From GCA-2683135 sp964507445 (lineage in GTDB: Bacteria; Planctomycetota; GCA-002687715), in the NCBI GenBank assembly GCA_964507445.1, contig CAZDQF010000003.1, positions 310,001 to 374,000 of the forward strand: a stretch of 64,000 nucleotides of DNA, given 5' to 3'. The translations under genes were made by a program, and so were the position numbers. Below, piece by piece: positions 17,584 to 27,823 of the stretch (position 1 is the first letter of the stretch; each line of letters begins with the position of its first letter). Under the pieces are notes generated by a model, which saw nothing but the letters and a program-made list of their open reading frames with translations, did no database searches and had not been told where the DNA came from.

Positions 17584-19350
17584 GTGCCCGCCGTGCGAAC
17601 AACGACCTGGCGCATCCCTCCGCGAGATCTCGCCGCAGATCGCGACCTGGCCAACCAGATCGGGACCAGCGCGGTGCTGGCCTCGCTGCTACGCCGCCGC
17701 GGCCTCTCCGACCCGGACGCCGCCCGCGCCTGGCTCTCTCCACGGCTGGCGGCCCTATCCCACCCCTTCCAGCTCATGGACCTGGAGCCGGCCGCGGAGC
17801 GGCTGCGGCAGGCCATCCGGGATCGGGAGCGGATCGTGGTCTACGGCGACTACGACGTGGACGGCATGACCGGGACGGTCATCCTCATGAACTTCATCAG
17901 GCTCGCTGGCGGACGCGCGGAGCACTACATCCCGAACCGGCTGGAGGAGGGCTATTCCTTCAACGATGAGGCCATCGACAAGATCCTCTCCGGCGACGAA
18001 AAACCAGGGCTCATCCTCACGGTGGATCACGGCATCTCCGCCTGCGAGGGCGTGCGGCGTCTCGCCGAAGCCGGCGTGGACGTGGTCATCACGGACCACC
18101 ACGAGCCGCCGGACACGCTCCCTGATCGCGCCAGGGCCATCATCAACCCCCGCCGACCGGGCTGCGGCAGCCCGTTCAAATCTCTCTGCGGCGCCGCCGT
18201 GGCCTACAAGCTGGCCTGGGGAACCGCGGAGTCCTTCACGGGAGCCCGCAAGGTGTCCCCGGAGTTCCGGGAGTTCCTGCTGGAGGCCATGGGCATGGTC
18301 GCCCTCGCTACGGTCGCCGATGTGGTGCCCCTGGTGGACGAGAACCGGGTGCTCTGCTTCCACGGCCTGCGGGCCCTCCCCGTCTCCACCAATCCCGGAA
18401 TCCAGGCCCTGCTCTCCACCAGTCGCCTTAGAGGTCAGGCGGTGCGCGCGGTCCATGTGGCGTTCAGGATCGGACCCCGACTGAACGCGGCGGGCAGGAT
18501 GGGCATCGCCGAGGCTGCCATCGAGCTGCTCACCACGAGCGACAAGGACAGGGCGCGCACCCTGGCCCGTCGACTGGAGCAGGCCAATGACCAGCGCCGG
18601 GCCATCGAGAAGGAGATGCTGAGCGAGATCCTGAACCTGCCCGAGATACGCCAACTGCCGCCGGGCCGCGGCATCTGCGTCGGCAAGAGGGGCTGGCATC
18701 CCGGCGTCATCGGCATCGTCGCATCCAGGCTGGTGGACCGGTTCCATGTGCCGGCGGTGGTGGTGGCCCTGGACGGACCCCGCAGCCGCGCGAGCGCCCG
18801 CTCCGTACCCGGAGTCAACGTCAAGCAGGCCCTGGACGACGTGAGCGAGCACCTCAGTCGCCACGGTGGACACATCGCAGCGGCCGGCGCCACCCTGGAC
18901 GAGTCCTCCTTCGACGGCTTCCAGTCCGGGTTCGGCGAGTCCACCGCCAGGGCCATGGCCGGAGCCGGCGACGAACCGACCCTGGACATCGACCTGGAGT
19001 TGCCGTTCACCGCCATCCGTCCCGAGCTGGTGGAGGAGCTCGAGCGCCTCGCTCCGCATGGCGAGGCCAACCCCACGGCGCTGTTCTGCACCCGTGGCGC
19101 GCAGGTCTGCGGGCGCCCGCGGAAGATCGGCAAGGACCGCAGCCACGTGGCCCTCCATCTGCGGACCGACGGGCGCACCTTCCGCGCCTTCGCACCCGGG
19201 ATGGCGACGCGCATGGACCTCATGGGACCCGACGGCACGCAGTTGGACATCGCCTACCGCCTGAAGTTCGACGCCTACCGCGACCCGGGGTCCATCGAGC
19301 TGGAGCTGGTAGACATGAAGCCCCACGGAGAGGGAGAAGGACGATCGTGA
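17584..19350 (+). CDS. recJ: Single-stranded-DNA-specific exonuclease RecJ
   Basis: A 588-residue 5'-3' exonuclease of recombination and mismatch repair. DHH-family motifs are in order: VVYGDYDVDGMTGT (motif I), LTVDHGIS (II), VITDHHEPP (III) and ATVADVVPL (IV). The DHHA1 motif GGHIAAAGAT lies near residue 440, followed by an OB-fold C-terminus. The GTG at 17584 is used; a GTG at 17593 is equally possible and no ribosome binding site decides. The stop overlaps the next gene by four bases. Confidence 0.93.
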   Translation: MPAVRTTTWRIPPRDLAADRDLANQIGTSAVLASLLRRRGLSDPDAARAWLSPRLAALSHPFQLMDLEPAAERLRQAIRDRERIVVYGDYDVDGMTGTVILMNFIRLAGGRAEHYIPNRLEEGYSFNDEAIDKILSGDEKPGLILTVDHGISACEGVRRLAEAGVDVVITDHHEPPDTLPDRARAIINPRRPGCGSPFKSLCGAAVAYKLAWGTAESFTGARKVSPEFREFLLEAMGMVALATVADVVPLVDENRVLCFHGLRALPVSTNPGIQALLSTSRLRGQAVRAVHVAFRIGPRLNAAGRMGIAEAAIELLTTSDKDRARTLARRLEQANDQRRAIEKEMLSEILNLPEIRQLPPGRGICVGKRGWHPGVIGIVASRLVDRFHVPAVVVALDGPRSRASARSVPGVNVKQALDDVSEHLSRHGGHIAAAGATLDESSFDGFQSGFGESTARAMAGAGDEPTLDIDLELPFTAIRPELVEELERLAPHGEANPTALFCTRGAQVCGRPRKIGKDRSHVALHLRTDGRTFRAFAPGMATRMDLMGPDGTQLDIAYRLKFDAYRDPGSIELELVDMKPHGEGEGRS

Positions 19351-20045
19351 GCGAGCCAACCAGGCAACCGCCGGGGCAGATCCTGCTCATCGACGCGGAC
19401 GACACCTTGTGGGAGAACGAGTCCTACTTCCGCCGCGTGTTCACGCAGTTCCTGGACATCATGGAGGACCGCGGCTGGCCCCGCGAGGACGCCCTCAGGG
19501 AGTTGCGCGCGGTGGAATTCCAGCGCTGCCAGCGGTACGGCTACGGATCCCTGAACTTCGCCGAGAGCATGAAGCAGGTGGTCCTCGTCATGGAAGGGGA
19601 ACCCTGCTCGGAGCTGAGCGACCGCATCGACGCCATGGTCCAGTGGATCCTGGATCATCCGGTGCTTCCGTTCGACGGAGTCGAACACGCCCTGGACGAG
19701 CTCGCCAGCCGACATCGTCTTCTCCTGGTCACCAAGGGGGCCTACGCAGAGCAGAACGACAAGGTCGAACGCAGCGGGTTCCGGCGCTTCTTCTCCGCCG
19801 TGGAGATCCTCGAGGAGAAGGACGAGAAACGGTACCGGGGCATCGTCACGCGACACGAGCTAGACCCTGAGCGGACGTGGATGATCGGGAACTCTCCCAA
19901 GAGCGACATCAACATGGCCATGGCGGCAGGGGTCAAGGCGATCTTCATTCCCCACCGCACCATCTGGGAGCTGGAGCAACAGCCGTTCATCCGGCCCCCG
20001 GACCGGGAGCTGGAGCGCTTCACCGAGTTGCTCGACCACTTCTGA
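19347..20045 (+). CDS. HAD-superfamily hydrolase (phosphatase-like)
   Basis: A 232-residue haloacid dehalogenase-fold protein. Motif I is DADDTLWE (nucleophile about residue 17), motif II Thr is in LLLVTKGAYA, motif III Lys is in DEKRYRG or EEKDEK, and motif IV is GNSPKSDINMA. A helical cap is inserted after motif I (C1 type). Likely a small-molecule phosphatase; substrate unknown. The GTG start overlaps recJ. Its 3' end overlaps the convergent comF gene by 26 bases. Confidence 0.82.
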   Translation: MSEPTRQPPGQILLIDADDTLWENESYFRRVFTQFLDIMEDRGWPREDALRELRAVEFQRCQRYGYGSLNFAESMKQVVLVMEGEPCSELSDRIDAMVQWILDHPVLPFDGVEHALDELASRHRLLLVTKGAYAEQNDKVERSGFRRFFSAVEILEEKDEKRYRGIVTRHELDPERTWMIGNSPKSDINMAMAAGVKAIFIPHRTIWELEQQPFIRPPDRELERFTELLDHF

Positions 20046-20682
20046 TCGAAGCGGGCCGGGCCTGGAGCGCCAGGAACAAGACCACCCCCACGACCTCCTC
20101 CGCACCCGCTGCGAGCAAGGAACGACCTGCCGCCGTCAGGGTGGCGCCGGTGGTCATCACGTCGTCCACCAGCAGCACCCGCCCACCGTCCAACCGACCC
20201 TTGCAGCGGTAACGGCCGCGCATGTTGCGCTGGCGTTGAGCCCGTCCAAGGGAGGCCTGAGGCACCCCCCCACGGCGACGACGCAGCAGGCCCGGATGCA
20301 CGGCGACCCCGGTCTCCCGCGCCACGGCCCGCGCCAGGGGGCGCACCTGATCGAACCCGCGGCGACGCAGTCCCCTGCGGCTCGGCGGAACGGGCACGAT
20401 CAGATCGGCCTCCAGGGGCGGGAGCAGCTCCGCGAGCAGCAGAGAGAGCGCCGTCAGGGGATGAGGGTCGCCACCGTACTTGGCCCTGAGGAGCAGGTCA
20501 CGGGCCGGCGGCTCGTAGGCCATGCACCCGTGAACGGCGACGCACGGATCTGCCATGGTGGACTGCACCTCACGAGGCAGCATGACCAGACTGGAGCGGC
20601 AGTTGCCACAGACAGCGTCGCTCCCCCCTGTCAAACAAAGGGGACAGGCCGGGGGCCAGAGAAGATCCACGAGTCCGCGCAC
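20020..20682 (-). CDS. comF: ComF-family phosphoribosyltransferase-like protein
   Basis: A 220-residue protein. Two N-terminal CxxC pairs (CPLCLTG, CGNC) form the zinc-binding motif of ComF/GntX. They are followed by YEPPARDLLLRAKYGG, the family motif VPVPPSRRGLRRRGFDQV, and the PRPP-binding loop VLLVDDVMTTGATL. ComF supports DNA uptake in competent bacteria; in others its role is less clear. It is convergent with, and overlaps, the HAD gene. Confidence 0.85.
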   Translation of the reverse strand: MRGLVDLLWPPACPLCLTGGSDAVCGNCRSSLVMLPREVQSTMADPCVAVHGCMAYEPPARDLLLRAKYGGDPHPLTALSLLLAELLPPLEADLIVPVPPSRRGLRRRGFDQVRPLARAVARETGVAVHPGLLRRRRGGVPQASLGRAQRQRNMRGRYRCKGRLDGGRVLLVDDVMTTGATLTAAGRSLLAAGAEEVVGVVLFLALQARPASIRSGRATR

Positions 20683-20751
20683 GACCTCATGATGTCCTTC
20701 CGCCCCGCAGGAGAGCGAGGGCCAGGAGAGGAAGGCCGCAGACGTCGCCGG

Positions 20752-21339
20752 TCAGCGGAACTCGATCCCGACACGACTGTTGCGCGTCGGCCGCCGCTCC
20801 GTCACCGGCTCCCCTGGAAGCTCCAGGAACTCCCGCAACTTGCGGACGTAGGTCTCCACGGAATCACCGTCTTCCATGTCCAGACCGAGGAGCTGTCCGA
20901 TCTCCACGGCGAGGGCGACGTTGGATTCGAACGGTAGATGCCGCTCCGTGATCACCATCCGCACGATCTTGCGGAAGTGCCACTTGCTGAAGAGCCGCGA
21001 CAGCCAGTTCAGGATGCCGCAGAGCACCGCGGCAAGCGCCACCAAGGCCGCCGCCAGACCGCCCGGGTCCAGTCGATTGAGGAGATAGGCGCCGTCCGCC
21101 CGCGCCAGACTGTGGCTGAACACGTTGAGGATGATGGCGAGCATGATGCAGCAGTACCCCAGCACCATCTGGTTCTTCTTGAAGACCGTGGCCTTGAGAT
21201 CGCGCAGGGCAGGGTTGGCCACGCCGAACGCGTCCTCGAGGATGTGCTTGGGCTTCTTCTGCTGCACGGCACAGCAAATGAAGAACAGGCCCACCATGGT
21301 CATGGCGAGGCTGAGAAAATCAAAATCGAACTCGGCCAT
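20752..21339 (-). CDS. Conserved-type membrane protein of unknown function
   Basis: A 195-residue protein with three predicted transmembrane segments: LSLAMTMVGLFFICCAV (about residues 9-25), MVLGYCCIMLAIILNVF (about 58-74) and GLAAALVALAAVLCGILNWL (about 93-112). A cytoplasmic C-terminal domain of about 80 mostly charged residues follows. I do not recognise the family. It diverges from gatCAB and lies upstream of comF on the same strand with a 69-base gap. Confidence 0.6.
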   Translation of the reverse strand: MAEFDFDFLSLAMTMVGLFFICCAVQQKKPKHILEDAFGVANPALRDLKATVFKKNQMVLGYCCIMLAIILNVFSHSLARADGAYLLNRLDPGGLAAALVALAAVLCGILNWLSRLFSKWHFRKIVRMVITERHLPFESNVALAVEIGQLLGLDMEDGDSVETYVRKLREFLELPGEPVTERRPTRNSRVGIEFR

Positions 21340-21420
21340 CCTCGTGAGCTCCGAATGATCCAGGATTCGAGCGCCCGTCCACAGACCCGACGCTTTCCAC
21401 TGCGCGCATTATGCTTAGCA

Positions 21421-21451
21421 TTCGAGACCGGTGTCAACGAGTGACTATGAT
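21421..21451 (+). promoter_or_regulatory. Weak candidate promoter for gatCAB
   Basis: TATGAT at 21446-21451 matches a -10 element in five of six positions. The best -35 (TTCGAG, 21421-21426) is poor and 19 bases away. It lies 52 bases upstream of gatC in a locally AT-richer stretch. Confidence 0.22.
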
Positions 21452-21502
21452 CATCAGGTACCGCGAGAGGTCGACCAGGTCGGCCCTTGAGCAGAAAGAC
21501 CC

Positions 21503-21793
21503 ATGATCGACCAGGAAACCGTGCAAAGGGTGGCCCGACTCGCGAGGCTGGACCTGACCGAGGAGGAGGCCGCGCAGCTGGTCACGGAGTTGGGTCGGAT
21601 CCTCGACCACGTGGACCGCCTGAGCGAGCTGGACGTCAGCCAGGTGCCGCCGCTGCTCCACGCCGCCTCCGACTCCGATGTCTACCGCGAGGATGAACCC
21701 GGCGACACCCTGCCGACGGGCGAGGCCCTGAACAACGCCCCGGCTCGCGACGGGGACCTGTTTGAGGTCCCGAAGGTGATCGGCGACGCATGA
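21503..21793 (+). CDS. gatC: Asp/Glu-tRNA(Asn/Gln) amidotransferase subunit C
   Basis: A 96-residue protein of standard GatC length. It clamps GatA and GatB in the transamidosome. Signature: VQRVARLARLDLTEEEAAQL, then ILDHVDRLSELDVSQVPP, and a DGDLFEVPKVI tail. First gene of gatCAB; its stop overlaps the gatA ATG by four bases (ATGA). Confidence 0.93.
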   Translation: MIDQETVQRVARLARLDLTEEEAAQLVTELGRILDHVDRLSELDVSQVPPLLHAASDSDVYREDEPGDTLPTGEALNNAPARDGDLFEVPKVIGDA

Positions 21794-23255
21794 GCTCCGC
21801 GTGGCCCGACATCCACAGCCTGGCCGCCGCCGTTCAACGTGGCGACCGATCCGCGACGGAGAACGCGCGGACGGCCCTCGAACGCATCGACGCCCAGCGC
21901 GACCTCGGCGCCTTCATCCATCTGGACGAGGGGCGCACCCTCGACGACGCCCGGCAAGTGGACGCGCGGGTGAAGGACGGCGAACAGCTACCGCTGGCGG
22001 GCGTGCCCGTGGCCATCAAGGACAACCTCTGCGTCCGCGGCGTACCCACCACCTGCGCCAGCCGCATGCTCGAGCGCTTCGTACCTCCCTACGACGCCAC
22101 CTCCGTGCGACGGCTGATCGACGCGGGGGCGGTGATCGTCGGCAAGACCAACCTGGACGAGTTCGCCATGGGGTCCTCCAACGAGAACTCGTCCTTCGGC
22201 CCGGCGAGGAACCCCTGGGCCCCGGACCGCACGCCGGGGGGATCCAGCGGGGGTTCGGCGGCGGCGGTGGCCGCGGGCATGACCCCGGCCGCCCTCGGCT
22301 CCGACACCGGCGGGTCCATCCGGCAACCAGCGGCCTTCTGCGGCGCCGTCGGCCTCAAGCCCACCTACGGACGGGTGAGCCGCTACGGACTGGTGGCCTT
22401 CGGCTCGTCCCTGGACCAGGTGGGCCCCCTCACCGCACGGGTAGGAGACGCCGCCCTGCTGCTCGAGGTCATGGCCGGCGCAGACCGTCATGACGCCACC
22501 TGCTCCGACGCTCCCCCGCCAGACATCATGACGCACCTGGAAGACGGCGTGGCCGGCCTCCGAGTGGGCATCCCGCAGGAGTACATGGGAGACGGCATCG
22601 ACCCCGGTGTGCGCGCAGCCGTGACCAGCGCGGCGGCGCGCCTCGACGCCGACGGCGCGGAGGTCCGGGAGGTCTCCCTGCCCCACACCAGCTACGCCAT
22701 CCCCGCGTACTACGTGGTCGCCACCAGCGAGGCATCCAGCAACCTCGCCCGCTACGACGGCATCCACTACGGGCGCCGGGCGGAGGCCCCGGACCTGTTC
22801 CACACCTACGAGCGCAGCCGCACGGAGGGGCTGGGACCGGAGGTCCGGCGCCGCATCCTGCTGGGAACCTACGCCCTCTCGGCGGGCCACTACGACGCCT
22901 ACTACGACCGCGCCATGAGGGTCCGCACCCTCATCCGGAGGGACTTCGAACGCGCCTTTGAGGACGTGGACGTGATCCTCTCGCCCACGGGTCCGACGCC
23001 CGCGTTCCGACTCGGCGAGAAGACCACGGACCCCCTGGAGATGTACCTGGCGGACATCCTCACCGTGGCCGCCAACCTCGCCGGAGTCCCCGGCTTGGTG
23101 GTCCCGGAGACCCTCACCGCGTTCGAGGGCGCGGACCTCCCGGTGGGGCTGCAGCTCATGGGCCCCATGTGGGGAGAGGCCACCCTGTGCAGGGTCGGTC
23201 ACCACCTGGAACGCACCCGGCCGCCCCTGCCATCGGCGCCTGCGGGAGGTTCGGC

Positions 23256-23259
<4 letters not shown>
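21790..23259 (+). CDS. gatA: Asp/Glu-tRNA(Asn/Gln) amidotransferase subunit A
   Basis: A 489-residue amidase that releases ammonia from glutamine for Gln-tRNA(Gln) and/or Asn-tRNA(Asn) formation. The Ser-cisSer-Lys triad is visible: Lys in VPVAIKDNLC (about residue 76), cis-Ser in GGSSGGSAAAVAAG, and the nucleophile Ser in SDTGGSIRQPAAFCG. Length and order match GatA. It implies that the organism uses the indirect route for at least one of these tRNAs. Confidence 0.95.
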
Positions 23260-24674
<1,415 letters not shown>

Positions 24675-24692
24675 GGGGCCCCTCGGGCGCCT

Positions 24693-26243
24693 CTACTCCC
24701 ACTCGATGGTGGCAGGGGGCTTGGAGGAGATGTCGTAGACCACCCGGTTGATGCCGCGCACCCCGTTGACGATGCGACGGGAGATGGTGGCGAGGACGTC
24801 CTCCGGGAGCCGCGCCCACTCGGCGGTCATGGCGTCCTGAGAGGTGACGCAGCGAACGGCGCAGACGTCTTCGTAGGTCCGCCCGTCCCCCATCACCCCC
24901 ACGGACTGGACGGGCAGGAGCACCGCGAACCACTGCCAGAGTTCACGCGCGAGCCCCGCGCCCTCGATCTCCTCCCGGACCACGGCGTCCGCCTGACGCA
25001 GCACGTGGAGCCGCTCCCGCGTCACGTCACCCAGGATGCGCACCGCCAGCCCGGGGCCGGGGAACGGCTGACGCCAGACCAGCTCATCCGCCAGTCCCAG
25101 CTCCGCGCCCAGTCGCCGCACCTCGTCCTTGAACAGGTCCCGCAGCGGCTCCAGGAGCTTGAACTCCATGTCGTCCGGCAGGCCTCCCACGTTGTGGTGG
25201 GTCTTGATGGTGGCGCTGGGGCCGCCGTGGGCGGAGACCGATTCGATCACATCCGGATAGAGGGTCCCCTGCACCAGCCACCGTGCCCCGTCCTCCAGGG
25301 CCCGCCGCTGCTCCTCGTCGAACACCTCGATGAACGTGTGCCCGATGGACTTGCGCTTCGCCTCCGGATCGCTGATCCCGGACAGGGCGTCGAGGAACTT
25401 CTCGGAGGCGTCCACGTGCCGGAAGTCCATGTCGAAGTTGTCCGTGAACAAGCGCACCACCTGCTGCGCCTCGTCCTGCCGGAGGAGGCCGTTGTCGACG
25501 AAGACACAGGTCAGCTGATCGCCGATGGCGCGATGCACCAGGGCCGCGGCCACCGTGGAGTCCACGCCTCCGGAGACTCCGCACAGGACCTTGTCATCCC
25601 CCACCGTGTCCTTGATCTTCTGGGTCCACTCCTCGACGAAGGACGACATGGCCCAGTCACCGGAGCACCGGCACACCCGGGTCAGGAAGTTCTTGAGGAT
25701 GACGCTCCCGTACTCCGAGTGCATCACCTCCGGGTGGAACTGGATCCCGTACAGGGGCCGATCCCGGTGCACCACCGCGGCGTTCGAGCAGGTGTCGGTG
25801 CGCGCCAGGACGCGGAACACCCCCCCTGGGTCGGTCACCTGATCTCCGTGGCTCATCCACACCACCTGGGAGGTCGGCGTGTCGCAGAACAGGTCCGCGG
25901 GGTCGATCACGCTCAGCTCGCGATGGCCGAACTCCCGATCACCAGCCGGCTCCACCGGAGCGCCCAGCTGCTTCATGATCAGGTGCATGCCGTAGCAGAT
26001 GCCCAGCACCGGCACCCCCAGCTCGAGGATCTCCGGGTCCAGGGTCGGCGCCCCGTCCTCGTACACGCTGGCCGGGCCACCGGACAGGATGATCCCACGG
26101 GGGTTGCGCTCCCGGAGCTCCGCCGCCGTGACGTCCGGCGTGACGATCCTGCAGTAGATCTGCTGCTCCCTGACCCGCCGCGCGATGAGCTGGTTGAACT
26201 GCGAACCGTAGTCGAGGACCACGATCTCCTCGTGAACGCTCAT
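24693..26243 (-). CDS. guaA: GMP synthase (glutamine-hydrolysing)
   Basis: A 516-residue enzyme converting XMP to GMP. The class I amidotransferase domain (residues 1-195) has the nucleophile in VLGICYGMHL and HPEVMHSEYG. The ATP pyrophosphatase domain has the PP-loop GVSGGVDSTVAA (about 230), and the dimerisation domain ends with KPPATIEWE, the conserved GMP synthase C-terminus. Its ATG directly abuts the guaB stop, so guaB-guaA is one operon. The 3' end faces gatB with only 18 bases between the genes. Confidence 0.96.
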   Translation of the reverse strand: MSVHEEIVVLDYGSQFNQLIARRVREQQIYCRIVTPDVTAAELRERNPRGIILSGGPASVYEDGAPTLDPEILELGVPVLGICYGMHLIMKQLGAPVEPAGDREFGHRELSVIDPADLFCDTPTSQVVWMSHGDQVTDPGGVFRVLARTDTCSNAAVVHRDRPLYGIQFHPEVMHSEYGSVILKNFLTRVCRCSGDWAMSSFVEEWTQKIKDTVGDDKVLCGVSGGVDSTVAAALVHRAIGDQLTCVFVDNGLLRQDEAQQVVRLFTDNFDMDFRHVDASEKFLDALSGISDPEAKRKSIGHTFIEVFDEEQRRALEDGARWLVQGTLYPDVIESVSAHGGPSATIKTHHNVGGLPDDMEFKLLEPLRDLFKDEVRRLGAELGLADELVWRQPFPGPGLAVRILGDVTRERLHVLRQADAVVREEIEGAGLARELWQWFAVLLPVQSVGVMGDGRTYEDVCAVRCVTSQDAMTAEWARLPEDVLATISRRIVNGVRGINRVVYDISSKPPATIEWE

Positions 26244-27704
26244 CTAACTCCCCTGGTCGAACCCGTAGTTGGGCGCTTCCTTGGTGATCTCCACGTCGTG
26301 GGGGTGGCTCTCCCGCTGACCCGCGGCGCTGACGCGGACGAAGCTCGCCCTCTCCCGCAGCTCGGCGATGCTCGTGGCCCCCACGTATCCCATGCCGGCG
26401 CGGACACCGCCCACCAGCTGATAGATGTAGTTGGTCACCGGACCCTTGAACGGGACGCGGCCCTCGATGCCCTCGGGCACCAGCTTCTTGGCCTCGCTCA
26501 CGTCCTGCTGGCCGTACCGATCCTTGGAGCCGTCCACCATGGCCCCCAGGGACCCCATTCCTCGCACTTCCTTGTAGGCGCGCCCCTTCATGATGACCAC
26601 GTCTCCGGGGCTCTCCTCCACTCCGGCGAGCAGGCTGCCGAGCATGACGGACTCCGCCCCCAGGGCCAGGGCCTTGGTGATGTCGCCGGAGAACTTGATG
26701 CCCCCGTCAGCGACGATGGGGACGTCGCTCCCGGCCACGGCCTCCACGCAGTTGCGCACGGCGGTGGCCTGAGGAACGCCCACCCCGGCCACCACCCGGG
26801 TGGTGCAGATGGAGCCGGGACCGATCCCGACCTTGACCCCGTCAGCGCCGGCATCGACCAGGGCCCGGGCCCCATCCGGGGTGGCCACGTTCCCGGCCAC
26901 CACCTCCACCGTGTGGGCGGCCTTGATGGCCTTCACGGAGTCGATGACGTTCTTGCTGTGACCGTGGGCCGTGTCCACCACGACCACGTCGACCCCGGCG
27001 GAGACCAGGGCCTCCACACGAGCCATGTCGCCGACCCCGACGGCGGCGCCGACCCGGAGCCTCCCCTGCGCGTCCTTGGAGGCGTGGGGGTGAGCCTCCG
27101 TGAGGTTGATGTCCTTGATGGTGATGAGGCCGCGGAGATCCCCCGCGTCGTCCACCAGGAGCAGCTTCTCCACCTTGGCCCGATGGAGCAGGTCCTTGGC
27201 GTCCTCCAGGGTCGTCTCCGGCGGCGCCGTCAGCAGCTCCGTGGTCATCAGGTCCGTGACCGGAATGTCCTCGTCCGTCTGGAACCGCAGGTCCCGCTTG
27301 GTCAGGATCCCGACCACGCGGCGGCCCTCCACCACCGGCACACCGGAGACGTTGTGGGTCGCCATGAGCGCCCGCATGTCCTTGACCGTAGCCGTCGGGG
27401 GCAAGGTCACCGGGTCCACGATGACGCCGTGGGCGGAGCGCTTCACCTTCTCCACCTCACGGGCCTGGATCTCCGGAGGCGCGTTCTTGTGGATGATCCC
27501 GATCCCGCCTTCCTTGGCGATGGCGATGGCCAACCGGGACTCCGTGACCGTGTCCATGGCGGCGGACACCACCGGGATCTGCAGCTGGATGCCCCGCGTC
27601 AGACGCGTAGTGGTGGCGATCTCCGTAGGGAGCACCTCGCTGTAGGCCGGAACGAGGAGTATGTCGTCGTAGGTCAACCCGTAGGGGAAGACGTCCTCGC
27701 CCAT
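26244..27704 (-). CDS. guaB: IMP dehydrogenase
   Basis: A 486-residue enzyme oxidising IMP to XMP, the committed step to guanine nucleotides. A TIM barrel (GLTYDDILLVPAYSEVLP, catalytic Cys loop GPGSICTTRVV, flap KDRYGQQDV) is interrupted by a CBS pair at about 95-210 (MRALMATHNVSGVPVVEG, RAKVEKLLLVDDAGDLRG). The ATG at 27704 is chosen because AGAGAGG sits eight to nine bases upstream; a GTG at 27713 would overlap that site. It is followed immediately by guaA. Confidence 0.95.
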   Translation of the reverse strand: MGEDVFPYGLTYDDILLVPAYSEVLPTEIATTTRLTRGIQLQIPVVSAAMDTVTESRLAIAIAKEGGIGIIHKNAPPEIQAREVEKVKRSAHGVIVDPVTLPPTATVKDMRALMATHNVSGVPVVEGRRVVGILTKRDLRFQTDEDIPVTDLMTTELLTAPPETTLEDAKDLLHRAKVEKLLLVDDAGDLRGLITIKDINLTEAHPHASKDAQGRLRVGAAVGVGDMARVEALVSAGVDVVVVDTAHGHSKNVIDSVKAIKAAHTVEVVAGNVATPDGARALVDAGADGVKVGIGPGSICTTRVVAGVGVPQATAVRNCVEAVAGSDVPIVADGGIKFSGDITKALALGAESVMLGSLLAGVEESPGDVVIMKGRAYKEVRGMGSLGAMVDGSKDRYGQQDVSEAKKLVPEGIEGRVPFKGPVTNYIYQLVGGVRAGMGYVGATSIAELRERASFVRVSAAGQRESHPHDVEITKEAPNYGFDQGS

Positions 27705-27823
27705 GTGCAACACCTCTCTTGGGATCGGAGCGCGCGAGAACGAGACGGCGGCGACCGCCTCATGGAAGGAAGGAAAGTAACCCCTCGGGCTGTGAGTTCA
27801 ACCTCCGGGACCCGCCTCTCCGG